From Chloroflexota bacterium (GTDB lineage: Bacteria; Chloroflexota; Dehalococcoidia; Lucifugimonadales; UBA3495), in the NCBI GenBank assembly GCA_009840165.1, contig VXOG01000098.1:62001-126000 (forward strand): a stretch of DNA of 64,000 nt, read 5' to 3'. Position numbers and translations under genes: made by a program. Below the pieces are notes generated by a model that worked only from the letters and a program-made list of their open reading frames with translations, did not search any database and was not told the origin of the DNA. Below, one piece after another: positions 50,794 to 61,023 of this stretch. The first letter of the stretch is position 1. Each line of letters starts with the position of its first letter.

Positions 50794-51789
50794 TCAGCCG
50801 GCCGCCACCGCCATTGCGCCCACTGCCACCGTCGGCAGTTGTACGGGCAGGCGCTGCCAGGTCAGGCCGCTGTCGTCGCTCGCGAAAAGGCCGCCGCCGT
50901 CGGTGCCGGCGTACACCCGGTTGGGTTGCTCGGGATCCCAGTCGAACGCAACCACCATGTCCTCGGGGTTTTCACCTTCGCCCAGGCCGTCCACCAGCGT
51001 CCAACTTTGGCCGGCGTCGGTGGAACGGTAGAACTGTGGATTGAGGCGACGGGCGTTTTCGGACACGGTGACCAACACCACGTCGGCGTCGTCGGGAGCC
51101 GCTGCAATGTGCAGGGTGTAGCGACGGTCGAGTCCCGCGTTGATCAGTTCCCAGTTGGCGCCGCAGTCATCGGAACGGTAGGGGGCCCGCGCCGTGGCAA
51201 CATAGACGCGCTGAGGCTGGGCATTGCTTAGATGCACGCAGTGAATATCGTCGTTGAGACCGGGAAGCTGCTGCCAACTGGAACCGGCGTCGTCGGATCG
51301 CACCATGCCGCCGACCTCGATGCCGCCGTACAGCCGTCCAGCGTCGTCAGGCGCGACGCGCAGGTCGCGGACGTGGGAATCACGGGTAGGCGAGTGGAAT
51401 CCCCAATCGCCGGACTCGGGAACGGCGCGGAATCCGTCCAGTTCCTGCCAGGAATCGCCGCCGTTCGTGGAACGATAAACGGTGGCGGGTTCGCTGCCCA
51501 CGTAGATGGTATCGGGCTCGCTGGGATGGGACAGAACGCTGTGAGCGTAGGGCGACGGGTAGGAATCAAGGCGACGCCATGACTGGCCGGCGTCGTCCGT
51601 CCGGTACACACCGGCCTCGTAAGCGGCGAGATAGGCGGTCTGAGAGCCATCGGAGCCGGCGGCCAGCCGGGCCGCCGCATGGGGCAGGCTCGTTATCGGG
51701 CCTTGCCGCCAGGTCTTGCCGCCGTCCTCGCTGCTGACGGCGCAAACTCCATCGTGCATACCTACGTAAATCGTCTTGCTTGCGGACAT
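50794..51789 (-). CDS. BNR/Asp-box repeat protein (beta-propeller)
   Basis: This 331-residue protein has seven Asp-box type repeats of the form S/T-x-D/N-x-G-x-x-W: SEDGGKTW, TDDAGQSW, STNGGDSW, SDDAGSSW, SDDCGANW, STDAGQSW and SDDSGLTW. The repeats suggest a VPS10/sialidase-like propeller. There is no signal peptide. ATG 51789 is preceded by GGAGAGAAG. The function is unknown; such proteins are frequent in Chloroflexota. Confidence 0.83.
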   Translation of the reverse strand: MSASKTIYVGMHDGVCAVSSEDGGKTWRQGPITSLPHAAARLAAGSDGSQTAYLAAYEAGVYRTDDAGQSWRRLDSYPSPYAHSVLSHPSEPDTIYVGSEPATVYRSTNGGDSWQELDGFRAVPESGDWGFHSPTRDSHVRDLRVAPDDAGRLYGGIEVGGMVRSDDAGSSWQQLPGLNDDIHCVHLSNAQPQRVYVATARAPYRSDDCGANWELINAGLDRRYTLHIAAAPDDADVVLVTVSENARRLNPQFYRSTDAGQSWTLVDGLGEGENPEDMVVAFDWDPEQPNRVYAGTDGGGLFASDDSGLTWQRLPVQLPTVAVGAMAVAAG

Positions 51790-51884
51790 CTTCTCTCTCC
51801 TTGCGTCGTGGGATCGAGAGCGGTTGCTGCGCGATAGCCGCATATTCCGAGAAACGGCGGCGTTCGTCAACTAGGGCGGCGCGG

Positions 51885-51913
51885 ATGACATTGGCGGGGC
51901 GCGGCCATATAAT
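51885..51913 (+). promoter_or_regulatory. Predicted sigma70-type promoter of the VOC gene
   Basis: ATGACA (51885-51890), 17-bp spacer, perfect TATAAT (51908-51913). The ATG is at 51963 with AGGAGGG before it. Confidence 0.65.
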
Positions 51914-51962
51914 GCGGACACACGAGGCTTCCAGAGATTTACCAACATGCAGGAGGGCCAAC

Positions 51963-52400
51963 ATGGCTACGGCAACGAAGTTTGAACGACTGACCAAGCC
52001 CCTGGTGAAGATCACCGAGATGGATCACATCGTGCTGCGGACGCGGGACGTTGAGGAATCCCTGCGGTTCTACACCGAAGTGCTGGGAATGCAACCGGAA
52101 CGAGTGGAACAGTGGCGGGCCGGCGAGGTACGGTTCCCATCGGCGCGGCTGAACGCCGACACCATCATCGACTTCTTCGCGTCCGACAATTATTCCCTGG
52201 ACAAGGATGGCCCCAAGAATCAGGACCATTTCTGCATGGTCATCGACTACACTGACATGGAAGAGTTGAAGGCTCGCTTCGAGGACTTGGGCGTGGAGAT
52301 TCAGGCCGGGCCTGGCAAGCGCTGGGGTTCCCACGGCGACGGCATCTCGCTGTACATCTACGACCCGGACAACAACGTGGTGGAACTGCGCCACTACTGA
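51963..52400 (+). CDS. VOC family protein (glyoxalase/dioxygenase-like)
   Basis: This 145-residue protein has the VOC fold. MDHIVLRTRDVEESLRFYTE carries the first metal His, NQDHFCMVIDY another His, and YIYDPDNNVVELRHY the Glu ligand. The single-module pair acts as a dimer. Substrates range from methylglyoxal to aromatic diols; none can be assigned. ATG 51963 has a good ribosome-binding site and promoter. Confidence 0.9.
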   Translation: MATATKFERLTKPLVKITEMDHIVLRTRDVEESLRFYTEVLGMQPERVEQWRAGEVRFPSARLNADTIIDFFASDNYSLDKDGPKNQDHFCMVIDYTDMEELKARFEDLGVEIQAGPGKRWGSHGDGISLYIYDPDNNVVELRHY

Positions 52401-52473
52401 TCCTCAAGCCCAACGCGACCACCACGTCAGCGTTTCGTTATGGGCGGGTAGGCTCATTTTCGGCGCCAAACAC

Positions 52474-52502
52474 GTAGGGGCAGGTTTCAAACCTGCCCCT
52501 AC
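52474..52502. repeat. Palindrome GTAGGGGCAGG-TTTCAAA-CCTGCCCCTAC
   Basis: Same as the 9377 copy but with a compensating change: CG pair to AT pair in both arms (GGGCAGG and CCTGCCC). This keeps the stem intact. Confidence 0.85.
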
Positions 52503-52528
52503 CGAACCCCAAAGGTCAAAACGACATC

Positions 52529-53554
52529 ATGTACTCGAAGGTAGTCGTTCCGCTGGATGGCTCTGAGCTTTCCGAACAGTCTTTGCCCCATGCTCGACTG
52601 ATTGCGGGCGCACTTTCGCTGCCCATTGAACTGGTGGAGGCGTTCGACGTACTGCCGCCCGCGATGCACGCGGCCAGCGCGATGTTCGCAACCGAACGAA
52701 TGCTTGAGGAAGCGCAGACACAATCCGGGCATTACCTTGAGCAGGTTCGGACGGAACTAGTGGGCATGGGATACGCCGCCACGGCAACGACACTGCCCGG
52801 TGCGCCGGCCTCGGCTATCGTTGATTGGGTTGGCGACGACCCTGACGCGCTGGTGGTGATGTCAACACACGGCCGGGGAGGGATCGCGCGGTGGGCGTTG
52901 GGCAGCGTGGCAGACAAGGTGCTCCACGCGATTCCCAATCCCATGCTGCTGATCAGAAGCGCCGCCGCAAAAGCCGCGGCAGCCATAGAACTCAAAGCGG
53001 TTATGGCGCCGCTGGATGGCTCTACGCTGTCGGAACTGTCCCTGGAACACGCGGCGATCATGGCCGCCGCGCTAAAGTCCCATATCGTGCTGTTGCGGAT
53101 AAATCCTGATGCGGAACTCTACCGTCAATACCTGCGCCCGACAGCGCGCGGAGCTACCGAAACGGCGGAATCCGATTGGGCGCCGGTCGAAGAGCTAGTA
53201 GAAGCGGAAACCAACGACGCACGGATGTCGCTGGAACGGGCGGCACGGCGTTTGGCAGGTGAGTTCAGTTTCGGCGGCGACGTGGCGCACCGTATCCTGG
53301 AATCCCGCAACGTTGCCGAGGCCATTGTGGATACGGCTGCCGCTGAGCAGGCGATGGTAGTGATGACGACGCACGGACGCAGCGGCATCAACCGTTTGGT
53401 GCTGGGCAGCGTCACCGACCGCGTAGTGCGGCATTCCGACGTTCCGGTGCTGGTGGTCAGGCAGGCGGAGATACCATCCCCGGCGGCCATTGAGCAGACG
53501 GTTCAGGCTGCCGACACACCGAACTTTAGTGGAGCGTCGGTGCAGCCCGCTTGA
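52529..53554 (+). CDS. Tandem universal stress protein
   Basis: This 341-residue protein has two USP domains. The first is about 1-150, with VPLDGSELSEQSLPHARLIA and MSTHGRGGIARWALGSVADKV. The second is about 155-310, with APLDGSTLSELSLEHAAIMA and TTHGRSGINRLVLGSVTDRV. The ATP-binding G-2x-G-9x-G(S/T) motif is seen in both. The C-terminal 30 residues are unstructured. It probably acts in stress tolerance. Confidence 0.93.
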   Translation: MYSKVVVPLDGSELSEQSLPHARLIAGALSLPIELVEAFDVLPPAMHAASAMFATERMLEEAQTQSGHYLEQVRTELVGMGYAATATTLPGAPASAIVDWVGDDPDALVVMSTHGRGGIARWALGSVADKVLHAIPNPMLLIRSAAAKAAAAIELKAVMAPLDGSTLSELSLEHAAIMAAALKSHIVLLRINPDAELYRQYLRPTARGATETAESDWAPVEELVEAETNDARMSLERAARRLAGEFSFGGDVAHRILESRNVAEAIVDTAAAEQAMVVMTTHGRSGINRLVLGSVTDRVVRHSDVPVLVVRQAEIPSPAAIEQTVQAADTPNFSGASVQPA

Positions 53555-53565
53555 CGGAATCCCCC

Positions 53566-53823
53566 TCACTCCAGTCCTCTCCCGCCGGGGGAAACCGCGT
53601 CTTCAGACACGCGCTTTGGGGAGGCGCTGTCCAAACCATGGTTCACGGGAAGATGGCCATGGTGTCGCAAGATCGCAATCAGCGAGCCGGCTTGCCGACG
53701 GTCCAGGTCATCGAATCGGGTCGGAGCCTGGGGCCAGCGGCGGCGGACCATGGGCCAGGTGGTATCGGCGCCGGCGAGTAGCCGCTCCAGGTAGCGGAGT
53801 TGCGCTGCGGTTGCCCTTTCCAT
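53566..53823 (-). CDS. Small hypothetical protein
   Basis: This 85-residue frame reads MERATAAQLRYLERLLAGAD, followed by LDRRQAGSLIAILR. The first half resembles short proteins with an ATxxQLRYLExLL pattern, but I cannot name the family. A GAGGT lies about 12 bp before ATG 53823. Repeat sequence at 53561-53593 covers its 3' end. It could be a chance frame. Confidence 0.4.
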   Translation of the reverse strand: MERATAAQLRYLERLLAGADTTWPMVRRRWPQAPTRFDDLDRRQAGSLIAILRHHGHLPVNHGLDSASPKRVSEDAVSPGGRGLE

Positions 53824-54027
53824 CACATCGCACCTCGTTTGGAAGACAGTGGCGCGCTCAGTTAGCGATGATGGTGGTTCCGTATGATGGTTCGTTGTTA
53901 CATTATCGCATAAATCCGCGCCGGCTTTCTTTTGCGCGGGGGCGCGCCGCGCGGCCACAATCACGCCGGCGGCTCTTCAGGGCGGCAGCGTTGCCGTTGG
54001 TTCCCTGCGGCGAAAGGAGTAGTGATT

Positions 54028-54138
54028 ATGCGGTATCTGGCGGTTGGAATGTTGGGAGGCGTTGCAATTGGCCTGCTGGTAGCGTTCCTGGGGATGTACG
54101 GCATTTCAATGCTGCGAAGCATCGCGCCAGTGTGCTGA
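54028..54138 (+). CDS. 36-residue single-span membrane peptide
   Basis: The protein reads MRYLAVGMLGGVAIGLLVAF and continues LGMYGISML, almost one hydrophobic helix (about residues 4-29) with a short polar end. AAAGGAG lies at 54013-54019. It precedes the antiporter by 56 bp. It could be a small regulatory or leader peptide for the transporter. It is shorter than usual gene-calling limits. Confidence 0.6.
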   Translation: MRYLAVGMLGGVAIGLLVAFLGMYGISMLRSIAPVC

Positions 54139-54194
54139 TCAGGTTGCGGGCTGGAGTTGAAATCAGCACCCCACAATAGCCGGAGAGGTACAAG

Positions 54195-55895
54195 ATGATC
54201 CTGGAAGGTTTGTGGCTTCCGGCGGTGGATTGGTTGGGTAGTTTTGCCGGTACGTCGGGCCAAATCAAGGAGTCGCTCCTTGCGTTAGGCATCCTGATCA
54301 TCGCCGCCAAGTTGGCGGAAGGGCTGTTTCGCCGCCTGCGTTTGAACGCGATCATCGCCTACGCGGCAGTGGGCATCCTGCTGGGGCCGGCGCTGAATTC
54401 CCTGGGGATCTGGCACGTGCAGGCGACGGGCCATATTGAACTACTGCTCACTCTGGGCGTTTTCATCTTCTTTTTCCTGATTGGGCTGGACGAGATTGAC
54501 ATCTCCAGCTTCGTACAGTCGCTCCGAGGGCATTACTTCCTGGCGGCGATGCTGTCCGTGCTCTTCTCCCTGGGCATATCGATGGTGGTTACCACTGGGG
54601 CCATTTACGATTTCGGGATTGACCTGGGGCTGACGGAGGCCCTGGCGCTGGCTGGTATCCTGTCCATGACCAGCCTGGGAATAGTGGCTAAGGTGCTGTC
54701 GGACGAAGGCCGGCTGCGAGATCCAATCGGGTTGCAGATATTTACGGTGGTGGTCATTTCGGAGTTGATCACCTTGCTGCTGATCGGGTTCAGCATAGGG
54801 GACCACGTCCAGGAGATTTCGCCGGTAGGAATATTGGTACTGCTGGGCAAGGTTGCCGGGTTCGCGGCCGCCTCGTGGGTGTTGTCTTCGAGGGTGTTGC
54901 CGCCACTGGTAGCGCTTCTGCAACGGGTGATCCAGGTGCCGCAACTGTCGCTGGGTTTGCTGCTGGGGGTATTGTTCCTGGTGGTGGACGCCGCCGAGTT
55001 GGTCGGGTTGCATGGCACGCTGGGCGCGCTGCTTTTTGGGGCGTCGCTGGCAGGACTGCCCTACCAGGTGCGTCGGGAGATAATGCCGGGGCTGCGGAGT
55101 ACGGCGGAGGGTCTGTTTGTGCCGCTATTCTTTGCCTCGGCGGGATTGCACTTCACATTCTCGTTCGTGGAGCTGCCGGCGTGGACGATGCTGGCATTGG
55201 CTTTGATCCCGCTGTTCGGCAACTTCATTGGCGCATTCATCGGGGCATACGTGTCGCGGCTCACCGTGCCGTACGCGGTGGCATCGGGCCTGATGGGCAA
55301 GGGGGTGGCCGAGATTGCGCTGCTGCTGGTCCTGCGCGAGTCCGGGATCATCAGCGAGGCAATCTTCTCGTTCCTGGTGCTGGTGATGTTCTGCTACATC
55401 CTCTTCATGCCGTCGGCGATTAGCTTCGCCGTGAACCGGGCGAGCCGGAAGGTGGCCCCAACCACTAACCTGCGCAACATTCCCAGCGGCGCCGTCCTCT
55501 TCGCGCTGGACGATGTGACGGTGGACGACATCCTGGACCGCACGCGCCGATTGCCCGGCGTGTCGGTTTCGGTGCGCGAGTTCACCGAACGCTGGGCGAT
55601 TCCGCAGCAGTATGATTACGTGGTTGTGGACGGGGACGCGCTGGCCGGCATCGTGTCCATGGGGGCGTTCCGTTACCTGCCGAAAAGCGACTGGCCCAGT
55701 GCAATGCTGGGCGATATGGTCCGGAAAGAGACTCCGGTTGCGTATCCGGATGAGCCGGTCGAGGATGTGTTGCAGAGGATGACGGAGGAAGGGATCTCGG
55801 CCATCCCGGTTATGGACAAAGAAACCGAACGGGTCCTAGGTTCGGTGCGGGTCGGGGACGTGGTTGAGTTGATGCTGAGCGAGGGGCGCGGGTAA
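54195..55895 (+). CDS. CPA2-type cation:proton antiporter with C-terminal CBS-like region
   Basis: This 566-residue membrane protein has about 12 hydrophobic segments (30-410). The antiporter motif regions include AYAAVGILLGPALNSLG, LGVFIFFFLIGLDEID and GLHGTLGALLFGASLAGLP. The C-terminal ~130 residues are soluble and end in a CBS-like pair of motifs (VRKETPVAYPDEPVEDVLQR, then ISAIPVMDKETERVLG). It exchanges K+ or Na+ for H+. A CBS-like tail suggests nucleotide sensing. Confidence 0.85.
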   Translation: MILEGLWLPAVDWLGSFAGTSGQIKESLLALGILIIAAKLAEGLFRRLRLNAIIAYAAVGILLGPALNSLGIWHVQATGHIELLLTLGVFIFFFLIGLDEIDISSFVQSLRGHYFLAAMLSVLFSLGISMVVTTGAIYDFGIDLGLTEALALAGILSMTSLGIVAKVLSDEGRLRDPIGLQIFTVVVISELITLLLIGFSIGDHVQEISPVGILVLLGKVAGFAAASWVLSSRVLPPLVALLQRVIQVPQLSLGLLLGVLFLVVDAAELVGLHGTLGALLFGASLAGLPYQVRREIMPGLRSTAEGLFVPLFFASAGLHFTFSFVELPAWTMLALALIPLFGNFIGAFIGAYVSRLTVPYAVASGLMGKGVAEIALLLVLRESGIISEAIFSFLVLVMFCYILFMPSAISFAVNRASRKVAPTTNLRNIPSGAVLFALDDVTVDDILDRTRRLPGVSVSVREFTERWAIPQQYDYVVVDGDALAGIVSMGAFRYLPKSDWPSAMLGDMVRKETPVAYPDEPVEDVLQRMTEEGISAIPVMDKETERVLGSVRVGDVVELMLSEGRG

Positions 55896-55944
55896 CCTGC
55901 GAATTTCAAGGCAGCAGCCCGTCGATGGGTAACAAGGACAACAA

Positions 55945-55972
55945 TAGGGACGGGTTTCAAACCCGCCCCTAC
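55945..55972. repeat. Imperfect palindrome TAGGGACGGG-TTTCAAA-CCCGCCCCTA
   Basis: A copy of the 9377 family with a one-base mismatch in the stem, between converging genes (antiporter and thiC). Confidence 0.75.
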
Positions 55973-56025
55973 GTCATTCACCGCGGTCGCGCATGGCCGG
56001 ACCGGATGGCCCACACCGCCCGACT

Positions 56026-57976
<1,951 letters not shown>

Positions 57977-57991
57977 GAGATTGCGCTGTTG

Positions 57992-59491
57992 TTAGTCGTC
58001 GGCTACGGCGGGTTCGTCGATGAGGCCGACGCTGGAGTTGAGGGCGGCGAAGTCGTACTCCTGAGATGGCGCGACCATGCGGCGCCCGATGATAATGACG
58101 AAGGCGATGACGGATGAAATTATCAGCGCCGATGCGAAGGCGAAGAACATCTGCCCGCCGATGGGAGAGGTGAGAGCCCAGGGTGAGAGCAGGTCGGGCT
58201 TGGGGTAGTAGAGCGCGCCGATGACGATGCCGACGGCGCCGGCCAGCAGCACGCCCCAGCCGGGCATACGGCTGGAGTAGAGGCCGATCAGCATGGGCAC
58301 GGCAACCGCCGCTCCGATCAGGTCGGCAACGAGGAAAACGTAGAGGACGCTGTTGGCTTTGGTCGCCACGATTATGGCCGGAATCGCCAGTACGATGGTT
58401 GCGATACGGGCCACCCACATCAGCGTGTCCCGTCCGATGCTCATGCCGGCCATATCGGCGGCGATGTTGCTTGCCAGCCCGTTCATCATCGTGTCCAGCG
58501 TGCTCATGGCCAGCATCAGCGCGCAGATGAGCATGAGGAAGTGCATCCACAAGGGAAATACGTCGCCGGCCAAGGCGAACAGGGCCACGGCGACCTCGGG
58601 ATAGCCAAAGGGAGCCACGGAGCCGTTGCCCACGGCAGCGATGCCGGCCATGCCCATAAGGAAAGTGATGGGAATGGCCAGGGCAGCCGCGCCCCATAGG
58701 CTGCGATTGAGGGCTTGCTGACTCTCCACGGTGTACACGCGCTGCCACATTCCGGGATGGAAGGCGTTGGATGCCACGATTCCGATGATGAGCACGATGG
58801 CGAAGAAGTAACTGCCGGGGTTGGACACGGATAGCGCGCCCGCCGCGCTGGCCGCTTTCCAGGCGCCGGCGTTGCCGACGAAAACCGCGGCAACGATGAG
58901 CAGCAAAAGCAGCACGGGAATCAAGATCCAGAACTGAATGCGGTCCGTGTAGATGGAAACCCGTAGGCCGCCATAAGCGGTGTAGGCCATTACCACCAGC
59001 CCCACTGCCACGGCGGTAGCCCATTTGGGCGAGCCGGTGAGTACGCTCACGGCGTTGGTGATGGCAACCATTTCGGCGGTGATGAATATGCCGATGACAA
59101 AAATGATGGACACGGCAATGGCGACAAAGGGAACCACGCCGAAACGGTGCTTGACATATTCGGTGATGGAGTGGCCGTTGGGCATCAACTGCCGGATACG
59201 AGGGCCGACGAACATGAACATCACGGGGATGCCGGCCATGCCCAGGGCATACCCAACGAGGGAGATGATGCCGAAGTTGGCGCCGGACTCGCCGGGACTC
59301 ATCAGCACCCAGGTGCCGAACATGGAGGCGACGAGGGTTGCGATGCCCACGTTGGTGGGTGCGTGGTTGCGGGAGACGGTGTAGTCCTCGACGCTCTGCC
59401 GTCGGCGACGCCAGGCGTAGGTCAGGCCAAGGATAAGGAAGACGGCACAGGCGATTACCAGGGTTATGATTCCCAAGGTGGTGTCCAGCAT
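57992..59491 (-). CDS. Sodium:solute symporter, probably thiamine-precursor transporter
   Basis: This 499-residue membrane protein has about 13 hydrophobic segments. It has the SSS family text DYTVSRNHAPTNVGIATLVAS, GTWVLMSPGESGANFGI, and AYTAYGGLRVSIYTDRIQ. A TPP riboswitch and terminator lie in its leader, so it should import thiamine or its pyrimidine precursor (compare ThiV-type symporters predicted from similar context). GGAGGTCCCT precedes the ATG. thiC follows. Confidence 0.88.
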   Translation of the reverse strand: MLDTTLGIITLVIACAVFLILGLTYAWRRRRQSVEDYTVSRNHAPTNVGIATLVASMFGTWVLMSPGESGANFGIISLVGYALGMAGIPVMFMFVGPRIRQLMPNGHSITEYVKHRFGVVPFVAIAVSIIFVIGIFITAEMVAITNAVSVLTGSPKWATAVAVGLVVMAYTAYGGLRVSIYTDRIQFWILIPVLLLLLIVAAVFVGNAGAWKAASAAGALSVSNPGSYFFAIVLIIGIVASNAFHPGMWQRVYTVESQQALNRSLWGAAALAIPITFLMGMAGIAAVGNGSVAPFGYPEVAVALFALAGDVFPLWMHFLMLICALMLAMSTLDTMMNGLASNIAADMAGMSIGRDTLMWVARIATIVLAIPAIIVATKANSVLYVFLVADLIGAAVAVPMLIGLYSSRMPGWGVLLAGAVGIVIGALYYPKPDLLSPWALTSPIGGQMFFAFASALIISSVIAFVIIIGRRMVAPSQEYDFAALNSSVGLIDEPAVADD

Positions 59492-59543
59492 AGGGACCTC
59501 CTAGTGAATACAACCGTGGCGGAACACGCGGCGCAATGGCAAC

Positions 59544-59573
59544 GAAAAACCGCCAGATTTTCAACTCTGGCGG
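59544..59573 (-). terminator. Intrinsic terminator of the TPP riboswitch
   Basis: Minus strand: stem CCGCCAGA / TCTGGCGG (8 bp; 59566-59573 with 59550-59557), then TTTTTC. It lies 18 nt after the aptamer and 53 nt before the symporter ATG. It fits control by transcription attenuation. Confidence 0.85.
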
Positions 59574-59590
59574 CAAACTAATGGCAAATC

Positions 59591-59680
59591 CCAATTCCTA
59601 CGCCGGCATTACCCGGATCAGGTGCTACGGTCGGCGGCTGTTTGGCCACCCTCTCAGCCTGGCATAACCAAGCTCCCGCC
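59591..59680 (-). promoter_or_regulatory. TPP riboswitch (THI element)
   Basis: On the minus strand the leader reads GGGAGCTTGG, then CAGGCTGAGAGGGTGG, then ACCGTAGCACCTGATCCGGG and TAATGCCGGCGTAGGAA. The CTGAGA and ACCTGATC...GGGTAAT...GCGTAGGA blocks are the conserved core of the thiamine pyrophosphate riboswitch. It is followed by a terminator, so TPP binding should stop transcription of the symporter and probably thiC. Confidence 0.95.
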
Positions 59681-59704
59681 AGAATCATATTCGGTTGTGG
59701 GGGC

Positions 59705-59733
59705 AAGATAGCACAGCCCGTCGGGGTGGTCAA
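59705..59733 (-). promoter_or_regulatory. Promoter of the riboswitch unit
   Basis: Minus strand: TTGACC (59728-59733), 17-bp spacer, TATCTT (59705-59710). The predicted transcript starts near 59698, about 18 nt before the aptamer. Confidence 0.7.
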
Positions 59734-60458
59734 GCAACCCGGTACGCGGGTAGCGTTCCGATGTAGATGGTTTGCCGCCACTGGGCAAAAACCGACTGCC
59801 AGAGGCCGGAGAAAACGATGCAAGGGTTTTGTTGTGGGTTGCACTCCTTTTGGCTGGTGGTTTGGGTTTTTCGGATTTTGGCGTCAGGTTGCGGTTCGGG
59901 GCGATTGTCGGAGCACGGCCAACACTGTTTTTGCTTGCGCAGAAAGTTTGCGTCCTAGATTTCCACGTGCTGGCTGCCTTCCAAGATGAGAGGAAGCCCC
60001 CTCACCCCAACCCTCTCCCGCGAGGGGAGAAGGAACTTTGCAGCCCTCGTGGGGCGGTGGTGACACCCGCCGGGTCCGGGAGCTTGGTCGGGGAGTAAAT
60101 CGACCATAGGCCCCTTGGGAACCGAATTCTGCTTTTGGGTAACCGACTGAAAGGCCGTTTTCGACCCGAACCGAAAGACACCTCGCTATGTGAGTAGTTT
60201 GGTGAACGCCGCTGCATGCGATGCGGCGACCCCGCGCGGTTCTCGAGCACGTTGCGGGGAACCTGACACAGGTAGTATAGAACGTATAAGCGGTATGGCG
60301 CAATGGGCGCGTGTCGGTGTTTTCATGGATTTACAGGATTTTGAAGTGGGTGCACGACCCTCCCCTCTCGCCCGCACGACAGATTGGTCCATCTACCGCG
60401 CTACCGCAACATACAAGTGGGTACGCATGAGTTTTCAGGGCCGTTCTTCAAAGTTAAT
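59734..60458. other. Long intergenic region
   Basis: About 720 bp without a convincing gene. It holds one palindrome of the CCCTCTCCC family at 59997-60032 (CCCCCTCACCCCAACCCTCT with CCCGCGAGGGGAGAAGG). I see no tRNA, riboswitch or other structured element. It lies next to IS30 debris and may be decayed sequence. Confidence 0.55.
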
Positions 60459-60487
60459 CCGTCATTCCGGCGAAAGCCGGAATCCAG
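60459..60487. repeat. Palindromic repeat, GTCATTCC...GGAATCCAG family
   Basis: CCGTCATTCCGGCGAAAGCC with GGAATCCAG, upstream of the IS30 relic; another partial copy at 60942-60965 lies just after it. Confidence 0.82.
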
Positions 60488-60566
60488 AGCGTGCGGTTGG
60501 CGAGGTGGCAAGGGCGGCAGTCCCGCCTCCTTCATCCAAAAGCGGCGTCCCCAGGCCGAACGCCCC

Positions 60567-60932
60567 GGAGAGGCTGCCGACCCAGTGGTGGATGTCATGG
60601 CCCAGGTCTTGAGCCTCATCCCAGACCCGTGGACCCGTGGCGCAAGTCCGTTACCTTCGACAACGGCGCCGAGTTCGCCCGGCACTACCGGCTCCACGAG
60701 CTGGGCATGGAGACCTTCTTCTGCGATACCCGCTCCCCCTGGCAGAAGGGTGGCGTCGAGAACGCCATCGGCCGGCTGCGCCGAGGACTGCCCCCGCGAG
60801 ACGGACCTGGCCGCGGTGTCGCCCGAACGATTCACCCAGCTGGCGCAGACCTACAACAACACCCCACGCCGGCGCCTGGGATACCGAAGCCCTGCTGAAA
60901 TAATCGACAGTGAAGTGTTGCACTTGAAATGT
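60567..60932 (+). pseudogene. IS30-family transposase, C-terminal relic with two frameshifts
   Basis: The text DVMAQVLSLIPDPW is followed, in another frame, by RKSVTFDNGAEFARHYRLHE, then by SPWQKGGVENAIGRLRRGLP. It returns to the first frame with RETDLAAVSPERFTQLAQTY and NNTPRRRLGYRSPAEI. DNGAE and ENAIGRLR are DDE motifs. Lesions: a tandem ACCCGTGG (60625-60632 and 60633-60640) and one extra C in a run of five (60791-60795). The N-terminal part is absent. Confidence 0.9.
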
Positions 60933-60941
60933 GAATCCACC

Positions 60942-60965
60942 TTCCCGCGAAAGCGGGAATGACGG
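60942..60965. repeat. Palindromic repeat, GTCATTCC family, partial
   Basis: TTCCCGCGAAAGCGGGAATG then ACGG, the right part of the family. Confidence 0.7.
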
Positions 60966-61023
60966 GATAGTGGGCGGGAATGGCTTGATAAGGTCCGCAG
61001 ATGACGGGAAACGTCAGTACGCT

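Noticed and set aside
53566-53964. Longer version (132 residues) of the small gene ending at 53566
   Set aside because: The first 47 residues are low-complexity and cover another gene's leader; ATG 53823 is the more sensible start.
60384-60962. A 192-residue frame over the IS30 relic
   Set aside because: The middle third is out of frame relative to the transposase; treating it as a protein would mix true and shifted text.
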